Positions 40,129 through 48,996 of a stretch of DNA of 64,000 nt are shown here, one piece after another. The notes under the pieces were generated by a model. It saw nothing but the letters and a program-made list of their open reading frames with translations, ran no database searches and had not been told where the DNA came from. Within the stretch, counting starts at the first letter, position 1, and every line of letters starts with the position of its first letter. The translations under genes and the position numbers were made by a program. Origin of the DNA: Pseudomonas fluorescens (GTDB taxonomy: Bacteria > Pseudomonadota > Gammaproteobacteria > Pseudomonadales > Pseudomonadaceae); NCBI RefSeq assembly GCF_040448305.1, contig NZ_CP148752.1, positions 4,588,001 to 4,652,000 of the forward strand, given 5' to 3'.

Positions 40129-41484
40129 ATGAAGTCTGTGGTCATCGTCGGCGCCGGTCCGGCGGGCATTCGTGCGGCACAAACGCTGGTTGCCCATGGC
40201 GTGCGTCCGGTGCTGCTGGACGAAGCCGCACGCGGCGGCGGGCAGATTTATCGGCGTCAACCGGCCAATTTCAAACGATCGCCGGTCAAGCTGTATGGTT
40301 TTGAAGCAGGCAAAGCCAATGCGCTGCATCAGACGATTGACGCACTGCGCGAACTAATCGATTACCGCCCCGAAACCCTGGTGTGGAATGCCGAAGACGG
40401 CGCCCTCGACACCTTGCAGAACGGCCGCGCAGCACGCTTGGAGTTCTCCCGGGTGATCGTCGCCACCGGCGCCACCGACCGGATTCTGCCCGTACCGGGC
40501 TGGACATTGCCGGGGGTCTACAGCCTCGGCGCGGCGCAAATCGCCTTGAAGTTCCAGGGCTGCGCCATCGGCGAACACGTGGTGTTTGCCGGCAGCGGCC
40601 CGTTGCTGTACCTGGTCGCTTATCAATACGCCAAGGCTGGCGCCAACGTGGTCGCGGTGCTCGACAGCTCACCCTTCAGCGCACAAGCTCGCGCCCTGCC
40701 CGGACTGGTGGCGCAACCGTCCACGTTGGCCAAAGGCATTTATTACCGCGGCTGGCTGACCGCGCACGGCATCTCTGTGCATCAAGGCGCGACACTGGCA
40801 GCCATCCACGGCGAGCAACGCGTGCAATCGCTGTTCTGGTCCAACGCCAAGGGCAACCATTCACTCGACTGCGACGCGGTGGCCTTCGCTCACGGCCTGC
40901 GCAGTGAAACCCAACTGGCCGATCTGCTCGGCTGTGAGTTCGCCTGGAACCCGCTCAATCGCGCCTGGCTGCCCCAGCGTGACCGTGCGGGCCGCAGCAG
41001 TGTCGCCGAGGTTTATCTGGCGGGCGACGGCGCCGGTATCATGGGTGCGGACGCGGCGGAAATGGCCGGTGAGCGCGCCGCTTTGGCATTGCTCGAAGAT
41101 ATGGGTTGCCTGATTCCGGCGCAGCGCCCTGCGCAACTGGAACACCGCCTGGAACGCATTGGCGAATTTCGTCAGGGCCTCGAACGCGCCTTTACATTTC
41201 CCGACAACTGGGCCGCGGGTCTCGCCGATGACGTGATGGTCTGTCGCTGTGAAGAAGTACGCGCCGGGGATATTCGCGACGTGGTGCGCGAAGGTCATTG
41301 GGAAATAAACCGGGTAAAGGCTCATTGTCGTGTCGGCATGGGTCGTTGCCAGGGTCGGATGTGCGGTGCCGCAGCAGCAGAAATCATTGCCTGCCAGAGC
41401 CAGCGCGCCGTGTCCGATATCGGCCGGTTGCGCGCCCAAGCACCGATCAAACCGCTGCCGTTTGGCCTGGAGATCGAGCCTTGA
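40129..41484 (+). CDS. FAD/NAD(P)-type subunit of the three-component dehydrogenase
   Basis: About 451 residues. The N-terminal Rossmann motif VVIVGAGPAGIRAAQ opens the protein and a second GGG-type dinucleotide site lies near VVFAGSGPLLY; the C-terminal BFD-like domain has the cysteines of CRCEE and HCRVGMGRCQGRMCG for a second [2Fe-2S] cluster. I chose the ATG at 40129 because the frame from 40078, which would overlap the preceding stop, adds 17 codons rich in rare codons (AGA, CGA, TGT, AGT). Both are possible. Counterparts are HcnB and the A subunit of octopine/nopaline oxidase. Confidence 0.88.
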   Translation: MKSVVIVGAGPAGIRAAQTLVAHGVRPVLLDEAARGGGQIYRRQPANFKRSPVKLYGFEAGKANALHQTIDALRELIDYRPETLVWNAEDGALDTLQNGRAARLEFSRVIVATGATDRILPVPGWTLPGVYSLGAAQIALKFQGCAIGEHVVFAGSGPLLYLVAYQYAKAGANVVAVLDSSPFSAQARALPGLVAQPSTLAKGIYYRGWLTAHGISVHQGATLAAIHGEQRVQSLFWSNAKGNHSLDCDAVAFAHGLRSETQLADLLGCEFAWNPLNRAWLPQRDRAGRSSVAEVYLAGDGAGIMGADAAEMAGERAALALLEDMGCLIPAQRPAQLEHRLERIGEFRQGLERAFTFPDNWAAGLADDVMVCRCEEVRAGDIRDVVREGHWEINRVKAHCRVGMGRCQGRMCGAAAAEIIACQSQRAVSDIGRLRAQAPIKPLPFGLEIEP

Positions 41485-42596
41485 GCGAGGTCGATGCAGT
41501 CATCATTGGCGGTGGCATTGTTGGTGCAAGCGCCGCCCTGTTTCTCAGTCGGGCCGGCCGGCGCGTGGCGCTGCTGGAACGGGATTTTTGCGGCTCACAT
41601 TCCAGCGGCGTGAACTACGGCGGTGTGCGGCGTCAGGGTCGTCCCCTGGCGCAATTGCCACTGTCGCAAAAGGCCCACGAAATCTGGGCGCAGTTGCCAC
41701 AACTGATCGGCATCGACGGCGAATACCAGCGTAGCGGTCACCTCAAACTGGCCCGCAGCCTCAACGATCTGCAAGCCCTGCAGGACTATGCCGATAGCAG
41801 TCGGGGTTTCGGTCTCGATCTGCAAGTGCTCGACCGAACCCAATTGCGCGCACGTTTTCCGTGGGTTGGAGACGTGGCGACAGGCGCGTCCTATTGCCCT
41901 GACGATGGTCACGCCAACCCGCGCCTGGTGTCTCCGGCGTTCGCTCGGGCGGCGCGGCAACAGAGTGCGCAGGTTTACGAACAATGCGCGGTGAGCGCTG
42001 TAGAACATGACGGGCAACGATTTCGTGTACGTACGCAAACTGGCCTGGAATGGCGTGCACCCTGGCTGTTGAACTGCGCCGGAGCCTGGGCCGGCAGCCT
42101 GGCCACGCAGTTCGGCGAACCGGTGCCGATGTATTCAGGTCACCCGGCGATGCTGGTCACCGAACCGTTGCCGCTGGTGATGGATGCCAGCACCGGCGTC
42201 GAGGGCGGAGGTATTTATGCCCGTCAGGTTACCCGGGGAAATTGCGTACTGGGCGGCGGCCAGGGCTTTGCCCTCGACGAGGCCCGCGCCCGCCCCGGTC
42301 AAGGCGCAGTGCTGGAAATACTCCGCCAGGCCGTCGAGCTCTATCCGTTTCTTGAAGGTGCCCAGGCGATTCGTACCTGGAGCGGCACCGAAGGTTATCT
42401 ACCCGATCGCCAACCGGTGATCGGCCACAGTGGTACCCAACCCGGTCTGTTGCACGCGTTCGGCTTTGCCGGCGCCGGTTTCCAGATCGGTCCCGCGGTG
42501 GGCCAGGCGCTCACCGAAATCATCTGTAGCGGCGCGTCAAAGACGTCGCTGGATGCGTTTTCCATCACCCGGTTTCACTCCATCTCCGTAGCTTGA
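41481..42596 (+). CDS. DAO-type FAD subunit of the three-component dehydrogenase
   Basis: 371 residues, glycine/D-amino-acid oxidase fold: the FAD motif VIIGGGIVGASAALFLSRAGR at the N-terminus and the C-terminal GYLPDRQPVIGHSGTQPGL segment near the flavin. The start must be the TTG at 41481, which overlaps the previous stop (TTGA), because no ATG or GTG opens before the Rossmann motif. In HcnC and OoxB-type relatives this subunit holds the amine-oxidising site. Together with the transporter genes it suggests uptake and oxidation of a secondary amine such as an opine or N-alkylated amino acid; this is inference. Confidence 0.87.
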   Translation: MSEVDAVIIGGGIVGASAALFLSRAGRRVALLERDFCGSHSSGVNYGGVRRQGRPLAQLPLSQKAHEIWAQLPQLIGIDGEYQRSGHLKLARSLNDLQALQDYADSSRGFGLDLQVLDRTQLRARFPWVGDVATGASYCPDDGHANPRLVSPAFARAARQQSAQVYEQCAVSAVEHDGQRFRVRTQTGLEWRAPWLLNCAGAWAGSLATQFGEPVPMYSGHPAMLVTEPLPLVMDASTGVEGGGIYARQVTRGNCVLGGGQGFALDEARARPGQGAVLEILRQAVELYPFLEGAQAIRTWSGTEGYLPDRQPVIGHSGTQPGLLHAFGFAGAGFQIGPAVGQALTEIICSGASKTSLDAFSITRFHSISVA

Positions 42597-42614
42597 TAGA
42601 GGAAGGTCGCGCCA

Positions 42615-43661
42615 ATGAATAACGTCAAACGCAGTGCACTGCTCGGTTTGTCTTGCGTGAGCGCTCTGCTCACGGTCACTCAGGCCCAGGCCGAGCCGAC
42701 ACTTTATCTGGGCATGAACGGCGGGACCATGGAGCGGCTCTATGCCGACAAGGTGCTGCCGGCTTTCGAGAAGGCGAACAACGTCAAAGTGGTGATCGTG
42801 CCGGGCACTTCAGCCGATATCCTGGCCAAGGTCCAGGCCAGCAAGGGCAACCCGCAGATGCACGTGATGTTCCTCGACGACGGCATCATGTACCGCGCGA
42901 TCTCCATGGGCCTGTGCGACAAACTCGAAGACAGCCCGACGCTGGAACAGATTCCGGCCAAGGGACGGATCAAGGACCAGGCCGTGGCGGTCAGCCTGGG
43001 GGTCACCGGGTTGGCATACAACACCCGGCTGTTCAAAGAAAAAGGCTGGAGCGCGCCGACCTCCTGGATGGACATGGCCGACCCGCGCTTCAAGGACAAA
43101 CTGGTGTTCCAGTCAATGGCCTCTTCGACGTTCGGCTTGCACGGTTTCCTGATGTTCAACCGGATTCAGGGCGGCACTGAAACCAATGTCGACCCTGGTT
43201 TCAAGGCCTGGCCGAACACCGTTGGGCGTAACGTGCTGGAATACATTCCGAGCTCGGCGAAGATCTCCGAAATGCTTCAGACCGACGAAGCGGCGCTGTT
43301 CCCGTTGACGCCCACCCAGGTGACGGCTCTGAAGCTCAAGGGCATGCCAGTGGAATACGCACAGCCGAAGGAAGGCGCCGTGGTACTCAACGTCGCCGAA
43401 TGCGCAATCGCCAACAACACGCAACCGGAGCTGGCGCAAAAACTTGCCGCCTTCTTGCTGACCCCCGAAGCCCAGGCCGTCGCACTCGAGGATGGCGACC
43501 AGATTCCGTCCAACCCCAACACCCCGACCACCGAGCGAACCCATGGTCAGGTCGAAGCCATGAAACAGTACCTCGATACGGCGATTGCCGTGGATTGGGA
43601 TCAGGTCAACGAACAACGTCCGGCATGGAGTGCGCGATGGAACCGCAGTATCGAGCGCTAG
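42615..43661 (+). CDS. ABC transporter substrate-binding protein (PotD/Fe-type)
   Basis: 348 residues with a Sec signal peptide cleaved after TQAQA (about residue 26). The mature protein is a type 2 periplasmic binding protein of the polyamine/iron-like family (KVVIVPGTSADILAKVQASKGNPQMHVMFLDDG near the N-terminus). Last gene of the operon. A REPIN lies 42 bases downstream. The ligand is not predictable beyond a small charged organic molecule. Confidence 0.9.
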   Translation: MNNVKRSALLGLSCVSALLTVTQAQAEPTLYLGMNGGTMERLYADKVLPAFEKANNVKVVIVPGTSADILAKVQASKGNPQMHVMFLDDGIMYRAISMGLCDKLEDSPTLEQIPAKGRIKDQAVAVSLGVTGLAYNTRLFKEKGWSAPTSWMDMADPRFKDKLVFQSMASSTFGLHGFLMFNRIQGGTETNVDPGFKAWPNTVGRNVLEYIPSSAKISEMLQTDEAALFPLTPTQVTALKLKGMPVEYAQPKEGAVVLNVAECAIANNTQPELAQKLAAFLLTPEAQAVALEDGDQIPSNPNTPTTERTHGQVEAMKQYLDTAIAVDWDQVNEQRPAWSARWNRSIER

Positions 43662-43702
43662 GTCACTGGCCAGGCACAGTGGCCTGGACATTGGCATAAC
43701 CT

Positions 43703-43805
43703 TGTGGGAGCGAGCTTGCTCCGGGCGGCGTTCCGACGATGACGGCCTGACAATCACTGAGATGTTGCTTGACAGACCGCTATCGCGAGCAAGCTCGCTC
43801 CCACA
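43703..43805. repeat. REPIN, hybrid type
   Basis: The left arm carries GCTCCGGGCGGCGTTCCGAC, the right arm the common GCGAGCAAGCTCGC type. Confidence 0.85.
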
Positions 43806-43941
43806 GGGTTTGCGGTGTTCCTTTAGAACCCAATGACGGCGCCCGGATATGCCGACACCGCTGGAAGCAGATTCCCTGCTCTGGTTACACTATGCCGCCG
43901 CAGCACAAAGAACCTGCCCGCACACCAGAGGTGATATCCCA

Positions 43942-45066
43942 GTGGCCGTTCGACCGCCCAACCGTTCGCCAATCAAATCGCGCTGGCAAACGTTGCGTCG
44001 CCTTCTCGGCAAGGCACCGGCTGCTGGCAGCGCTGCGGCAGGCCAAGTCATCCACGACTACTTTCACCAACAGGCCCATGCCCAGGGCTACACCCTCAGT
44101 CACAGCCAACAGCGGGTGATCGACTGCATGACCCGGCATGCCTGCATGCTGATGGGTGCTGCGGCGAAACCCCTTCCGGGTCTTTACCTGCATGGTGCCG
44201 TGGGGCGCGGCAAAAGCTGGCTGCTCGACGGTTTTTTCCGGGCCATTCCCCTCGCGCAAAAACAACGCCTGCACTTCCATCAGTTTTTCGCCCAGCTGCA
44301 TCAGGGCATGTTTGAGCACCGCGAACAGGCCGACGCCCTGGCGATCACCCTCGATGAACTGCTCAGCGATTGCCGGGTGCTGTGTTTCGATGAGTTCCAT
44401 GTGCACGACATCGGCGATGCGATGCTCATCACCCGGTTGTTCAAGGCACTGTTCCAGCGCGGCATCCTGTTGCTGGTGACCTCCAATTATCCGCCCGAAG
44501 GCCTGCTGCCCAATCCGCTGTATCACGCACGCTTCAAACCGGTGATCGACTTGATCCATGCGCGCATGCAGGTGATGGAAGTCGGCGGGCCGCACGACTA
44601 TCGCAGCCAGGCCCGGACCCATGCGCATCAGTTGTTCACTCAAGGTCACTACGTCTGGCCGGCGAGCGTGGCGCAGCGACAATCGCTGAACCTGCCCAAG
44701 CGCAATACCATGCCGATTTCGTTGCCGGTTGGCACCCGGCACTTGCGAGCGCAATTGTGCGAAGGGCGCGGCATCGGTTTTACCTTCACCGAGTTGTGCG
44801 ATCAGCCCACGGCGGTGATGGATTATCTGGAGCTGTGCCGCCAGTTCGACTGCTGGATTATCGATGAACTGCCACTGCTGGGCGATTGCACGATTGCCGC
44901 CCAGCAGCGTTTTATCAATCTCATCGACGTGCTGTACGACCAGGACAAGCACCTGACATTGCTCGGGCAGCACTCATTGCGCGAAAGCCTGGGTGGCGAT
45001 GCCATTGATCTGGCGCGCACCCGCAGCCGATTGGGGCAACTGGTAGAAGTCAGCGAACCGGCATAA
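43942..45066 (+). CDS. ZapE-like AFG1-family ATPase
   Basis: 374 residues from GTG 43942, close to the length of E. coli ZapE. Walker A GAVGRGKS lies near residue 83, Walker B VLCFDEFHVHDIGDA near 142, and LVTSNYPPEGLLPNPLYHARF is the sensor region. ZapE binds FtsZ and acts under stress in cell division. The GTG has an AGAGGTGAT site; an ATG at 43849 is in frame and would add 31 non-conserved residues. Pseudomonads also have a main zapE elsewhere, so this could be a paralogue; the C-terminal part is typical. Confidence 0.82.
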   Translation: MAVRPPNRSPIKSRWQTLRRLLGKAPAAGSAAAGQVIHDYFHQQAHAQGYTLSHSQQRVIDCMTRHACMLMGAAAKPLPGLYLHGAVGRGKSWLLDGFFRAIPLAQKQRLHFHQFFAQLHQGMFEHREQADALAITLDELLSDCRVLCFDEFHVHDIGDAMLITRLFKALFQRGILLLVTSNYPPEGLLPNPLYHARFKPVIDLIHARMQVMEVGGPHDYRSQARTHAHQLFTQGHYVWPASVAQRQSLNLPKRNTMPISLPVGTRHLRAQLCEGRGIGFTFTELCDQPTAVMDYLELCRQFDCWIIDELPLLGDCTIAAQQRFINLIDVLYDQDKHLTLLGQHSLRESLGGDAIDLARTRSRLGQLVEVSEPA

Positions 45067-45098
45067 GCGATATTTTTTTGTTGTATTGAATGGCCTCT

Positions 45099-45121
45099 TC
45101 GCGAGCAGGCTCGCTCCCACA
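45099..45121. repeat. Solo REP element
   Basis: Single TTCGCGAGCAGGCTCGCTCCCACA copy without an inverted partner within 200 bases. Confidence 0.8.
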
Positions 45122-45191
45122 TCTTTCCCGGTATCATGTCGCGCATTTCCGGGGCCCCGCGCCCTCCCCTTGGTTAATGGCGAATCTGCTC

Positions 45192-46505
45192 ATGCATACC
45201 CTTGCTCAATTGCGCGCCGGCGAGTTGTCGGGCATCACGCGGCTGGATCTGGCAGAAGGCCTGACCGAGTTTCCCCAGGAGATCTTCGATCTGGCGGATT
45301 CGCTGGAAGTGCTCAACCTCAGCGGCAATGCTCTGAGCGCGCTACCAGAGGATTTGCATCGCCTGACCCGTTTGCGCGTGCTGTTCTGTTCCGATAACCG
45401 CTTCACCGAGCTTCCGGCCTGCCTGGGCCAATGCGCTGCACTGACGATGATCGGCTTCAAGGCCAACCGTATCGCCCACGTGCCCGCAGCGGCACTGCCA
45501 CCGCTGCTGCGCTGGCTGATCCTGACCGACAACTGCATCGAGACGCTGCCGAGCGAGTTGGGAGAGCGGCCATACCTGCAAAAGCTCATGCTTGCCGGTA
45601 ACCGCCTGCGGGCATTGCCGGAGTCGATGCGCAATTGTCATCGACTGGAACTGATCCGCATCGCCGCCAACCAGCTTACCGAGCTGCCACAATGGCTGCT
45701 GACGCTGCCGAGCCTGACCTGGCTGGCCTATGCCGGTAACCCGCTGGAAACCGAAGCCGATGCCGCCGCCCTCGGCGCCACACCGCGCATTGACTGGTCG
45801 GCATTGCACCTGGAGAAAAAACTCGGCGAAGGGGCGTCCGGGGTGATTCATCAGGCCGTCTGGCAACCGGCCGACCAGCCGCCCATGGCCGTTGCGGTAA
45901 AGCTCTACAAGGGCGAAATGACCAGCGATGGCTCACCGCTGCACGAGATGAACGCCTGCATCACCGCCGGCCTGCACCCGAACCTGATTCGCGTCGAAGG
46001 GCGGATTGTCGATCACCCGCAGCAAACCGCCGGGCTGGTCATGCAGTTGATCCCGCCGAGTTTTCGCAACCTCGCCAGCCTGCCGAGCCTGGCATCATGC
46101 AGCCGCGACATTTACCCCGATGACTTGCGTTTCAGTGCGGCGGTGGCGCTGCGCATTGCCTCGGGCATTGCCTCGGTGGCCGAACACTTGCACGGCCATG
46201 GCATCACCCACGGCGATCTCTACGGGCATAATATTCTGTGGAATGAACAGGGTGACTGCTTGCTGGGGGATTTTGGCGCGGCGTCGTTCCACGGGATTTC
46301 CGACAGCCTGGAAAGCCGTGCCTTGCAACGGATCGAGGTGCGGGCGTTCGGGGTGTTGTTGGGGGAATTGCTGGAGCGGGTTGATTCGGGTCTGAGCGCT
46401 GAACAGCGGAGGGTGCTGGAAGATCTGGAACAGCGTTGCTGTCAGCCGCAAGTGTTGGCGCGGCCTGGTTTTGACGAGATCGTTCAGGAATTGAATGGTT
46501 GGTGA
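45192..46505 (+). CDS. Leucine-rich-repeat protein kinase
   Basis: About 437 residues. N-terminal leucine-rich repeats (about 20-215) with pattern LEVLNLSGNALSALPEDLHRL are followed by a eukaryote-like Ser/Thr kinase domain: glycine loop GEGASGVIH, VAVKLYKG with the ATP-binding Lys, catalytic loop HGDLYGHNILW and the LGDFGAAS magnesium motif. The HGDLYGHN loop departs from the usual HRDLKPxN. No membrane span or signal peptide. I prefer ATG 45192 (MHTLAQLRAGELSG); ATG 45177 is also in frame. Its partner protein and role are unknown. Confidence 0.85.
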   Translation: MHTLAQLRAGELSGITRLDLAEGLTEFPQEIFDLADSLEVLNLSGNALSALPEDLHRLTRLRVLFCSDNRFTELPACLGQCAALTMIGFKANRIAHVPAAALPPLLRWLILTDNCIETLPSELGERPYLQKLMLAGNRLRALPESMRNCHRLELIRIAANQLTELPQWLLTLPSLTWLAYAGNPLETEADAAALGATPRIDWSALHLEKKLGEGASGVIHQAVWQPADQPPMAVAVKLYKGEMTSDGSPLHEMNACITAGLHPNLIRVEGRIVDHPQQTAGLVMQLIPPSFRNLASLPSLASCSRDIYPDDLRFSAAVALRIASGIASVAEHLHGHGITHGDLYGHNILWNEQGDCLLGDFGAASFHGISDSLESRALQRIEVRAFGVLLGELLERVDSGLSAEQRRVLEDLEQRCCQPQVLARPGFDEIVQELNGW

Positions 46506-46519
46506 CCGCTGCGCGGTCA

Positions 46520-46600
46520 ATCGCGAGCAGGCTCGCTCCCACATTAGATCGCGCCCGACCAGGCAACTCGGTCAACTGTGGGAGCGAGCCTGCTCGCGAT
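46520..46600. repeat. REPIN
   Basis: Inverted REP pair between the convergent kinase and YebC-family genes. Confidence 0.9.
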
Positions 46601-46640
46601 GACGGCCTGCCAGACAACAGAGCCGTCTTGACACAAAGAC

Positions 46641-47345
46641 TTAACCCGCCAAGCCGACAAACATGTCCTGCACGTCGTCGTGGTTATCGAGGCCTTCGAG
46701 GAACGCTTCGACTTCCGCCATCTGCTCATCGCTCAGGCCGCTGACCGGGTTTTTCGGCTGGTAGCCCAGTTTGGCCGACAGCACGGTGAAGCCTTGTTCC
46801 GGCAGGGCTTTCTGTACCGCGTCGAGGTCGGTCGGCTCGGTCAGGAACAGGGTTGCACCCTCTTCACCCGGCTCGAAATCCTGTGCACCGGCTTCGATGG
46901 CGGCCATTTCCGGATCGGCGTCCGGGGTGTCGGGCGACGCTTCGATCATGCCGACGTGGTTGAAGTCCCAGGCCACCGAACCGGATGCCCCCAGCTGGCC
47001 CTTGCGGAACGCCACGCGGATCTCGGCGACGGTGCGGTTGATGTTGTCGGTCACGCACTCAACGATCAACGGTACCTGATGCGGGGCGAACCCTTCATAG
47101 GTCACGCGATGGTACTGCACGGTTTCGCCCAGCAGGCCCGCGCCCTTCTTGATGGCGCGATCCAGTGTTTCCTTGGGCATCGAAGCTTTCTTGGCCTGTT
47201 CAACCACCAGGCGCAAGTGCGCGTTGGTAGCAATATCAGCGCCATTGCGCGCAGCAATGGTGATTTCTTTCACCAGTTTGCCGAAGATCTTGCCCTTGGC
47301 ATTGGCTGCCGCTTCTTTGTGTTTAACCTTCCACTGTGCGCCCAT
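46641..47345 (-). CDS. YebC/PmpR-family DNA-binding protein
   Basis: 234 residues. The opening MGAQWKVKHKEAAANAKGKIFGKLVKEITIAAR belongs to the YebC/TACO1 family but, in place of the usual MAGHSKW, resembles the paralogous YeeN-like branch. Domains I, II and III are complete (GLVEGD-like LTEPTDLDAVQKAL at the end of domain II; VEAFLEGLDNHDDVQDMF at the C-terminus). YebC proteins act in transcription control or help ribosomes through proline stretches. It is divergent from the VgrG-like gene. Confidence 0.9.
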   Translation of the reverse strand: MGAQWKVKHKEAAANAKGKIFGKLVKEITIAARNGADIATNAHLRLVVEQAKKASMPKETLDRAIKKGAGLLGETVQYHRVTYEGFAPHQVPLIVECVTDNINRTVAEIRVAFRKGQLGASGSVAWDFNHVGMIEASPDTPDADPEMAAIEAGAQDFEPGEEGATLFLTEPTDLDAVQKALPEQGFTVLSAKLGYQPKNPVSGLSDEQMAEVEAFLEGLDNHDDVQDMFVGLAG

Positions 47346-47571
47346 TTCTCACTCTCTTATCTGTGGCATCTGTGGCGCCGAGACATCTTTTGGCCGACGC
47401 TTTGCACAAGTTTATACGGCCTAAAGTTGGCAATCGACCAAAAAATCCCGACTTGCATCGACATCTTCACCAGCGGTTGTAGGGCGATTCTGAAATGTCG
47501 ATTTGCGATGCCCGCAAAGCGCTGGGGTTTCGTACGCTTTGCGCCCTAATTCCACGGCAGCAGCGTGTTCG

Positions 47572-48993
47572 ATGCACAACGACAAGGAAAGTCCTACCAC
47601 CCTGACGCTTCTCGACGACGACCTGAGTTTTCAGGTGGTCCGGTTCAGTGGTCATGAAGCACTCAACCAGCCCTATCGATTCGACATCGAGGTTATCGGG
47701 CTGGCACCGGCCCTGAACCTTGAACAATTACTGCAACAACCGGCGTTCCTCGAATTCGGCCACGACCAAGGCATTCATGGCGTGCTGCACAGCGCCAGTT
47801 GTGAACATCGAAGCGCGTACCGGGTCGCTTACAGACTGGTGCTGGTGCCCCGTGTCCAGTCGCTGGAACAGCAACGATGCCGACGTATTTTCCAGCGTGC
47901 CAGCGTGCCCATGATCCTGCGCCAGTTGCTGGAGGAGCATGGGTTGACCGCCGGCAGCTATCGCTTTGAACTGGCAACCGGGCACTATCCCCTGCGACCT
48001 TTTTGCATTCAGTACGAAGAAACCGACCTGGCGCTGCTGCAACGGCTGTGCGAGGAAGAAGGCATCCACTATCACTTCGAGCATCAACGCAACGGCCATG
48101 TGCTGGTGCTGGCCGATGACAGCCTGAGTTTTCCCCAGGAACCACTGCTCATGTCGATGAGCAGCGACGCCCTCGGCGAACACCGCGAACCTGTGATCAG
48201 CGAACTGTTCCAGCGCCATGATGCCCCGCTCTCACCTGTGCGCCCAGGCGCCAGGAATCCGGGTGCAGCGGACATCAGCGAAGGCGCAGCCAATCACTCG
48301 TTCGCCACGGCGAGGCACTGTCTCGCTGGCGAACAACAACATCGCGACCAGCTCAGCCGTCGACAACTGGAACGCCTGCGCTGTCGACACCTGCAGATCC
48401 ACGGTCAAAGCAACCAGGGGGCATTACGCAGTGGCTGGATCCTGCAGGTGGCCGAGCACCCGCTGGCGAATTTCAATGATCAATGGCTGGTCACCGAAAT
48501 CCGCCATCAGGGTCGTCATTCATCCATTCTGCTCGACGACACACCCGACATGGCCCCGGGTTACCGCAATCAATTCAGCGCCATCCCCTGGTCGACCGTG
48601 TTCAGGCCAGCGCTCAAACAACCCAGGCCGAGTATCCCCGGGTATCAGCCCGGCCAGGTGTGCGGCCCGATCGGGCAACCGGCGACAGTGGACGAGGATG
48701 GCCGGGTTCAGGTGAACCTCTGGCCCGCCACACCATCAGCCGCAGAGGCGTCCGACGGCCTGTGGCTACCGCTGGCGCTGACCACCGCCGAGGACTGGAT
48801 CGATCCGGCCCGCTTGCCCGTGGCTGGCAGCGAGGTACTGGTGATTTTCCTCGACAGTGACCCGGACCGCCCGGTGCTCTGTACGGCCATGGGCCCTCGG
48901 CCACAACCTCGCCGCCCTCGTCCGCATGAACCCCGTGGCGATACCCGCCTACTGTTCGACTGGCTGCTCACCCGCTCGGACTTTGCGCCCTGA
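47572..48993 (+). CDS. Short VgrG-like protein (gp27 and OB-fold, no needle)
   Basis: 473 residues. The gp27-like part (about 15-375; FRFSGHEALNQPYRFDIEV-like RFSGHEALNQPYRFDIEV and CIQYEETDLALLQRLCEEEGIHYHF) is followed by the gp5 OB-fold (about 390-455; GQPATVDEDGRVQVNLWP). It then ends, with no beta-helical needle, so it is shorter than a standard VgrG. Start 47572 (MHNDKESPTT) is the only good one. No type VI secretion genes, PAAR or effector lie within 20 kb. It may be an orphan spike or serve another contractile injection system. Confidence 0.83.
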   Translation: MHNDKESPTTLTLLDDDLSFQVVRFSGHEALNQPYRFDIEVIGLAPALNLEQLLQQPAFLEFGHDQGIHGVLHSASCEHRSAYRVAYRLVLVPRVQSLEQQRCRRIFQRASVPMILRQLLEEHGLTAGSYRFELATGHYPLRPFCIQYEETDLALLQRLCEEEGIHYHFEHQRNGHVLVLADDSLSFPQEPLLMSMSSDALGEHREPVISELFQRHDAPLSPVRPGARNPGAADISEGAANHSFATARHCLAGEQQHRDQLSRRQLERLRCRHLQIHGQSNQGALRSGWILQVAEHPLANFNDQWLVTEIRHQGRHSSILLDDTPDMAPGYRNQFSAIPWSTVFRPALKQPRPSIPGYQPGQVCGPIGQPATVDEDGRVQVNLWPATPSAAEASDGLWLPLALTTAEDWIDPARLPVAGSEVLVIFLDSDPDRPVLCTAMGPRPQPRRPRPHEPRGDTRLLFDWLLTRSDFAP

Positions 48994-48996
48994 CGC

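Noticed and set aside
47572..48993. Start of a type VI secretion cluster
   Set aside because: No Tss, PAAR, Hcp or effector gene on either side; neighbours are a YebC paralogue and an FAD oxidoreductase.
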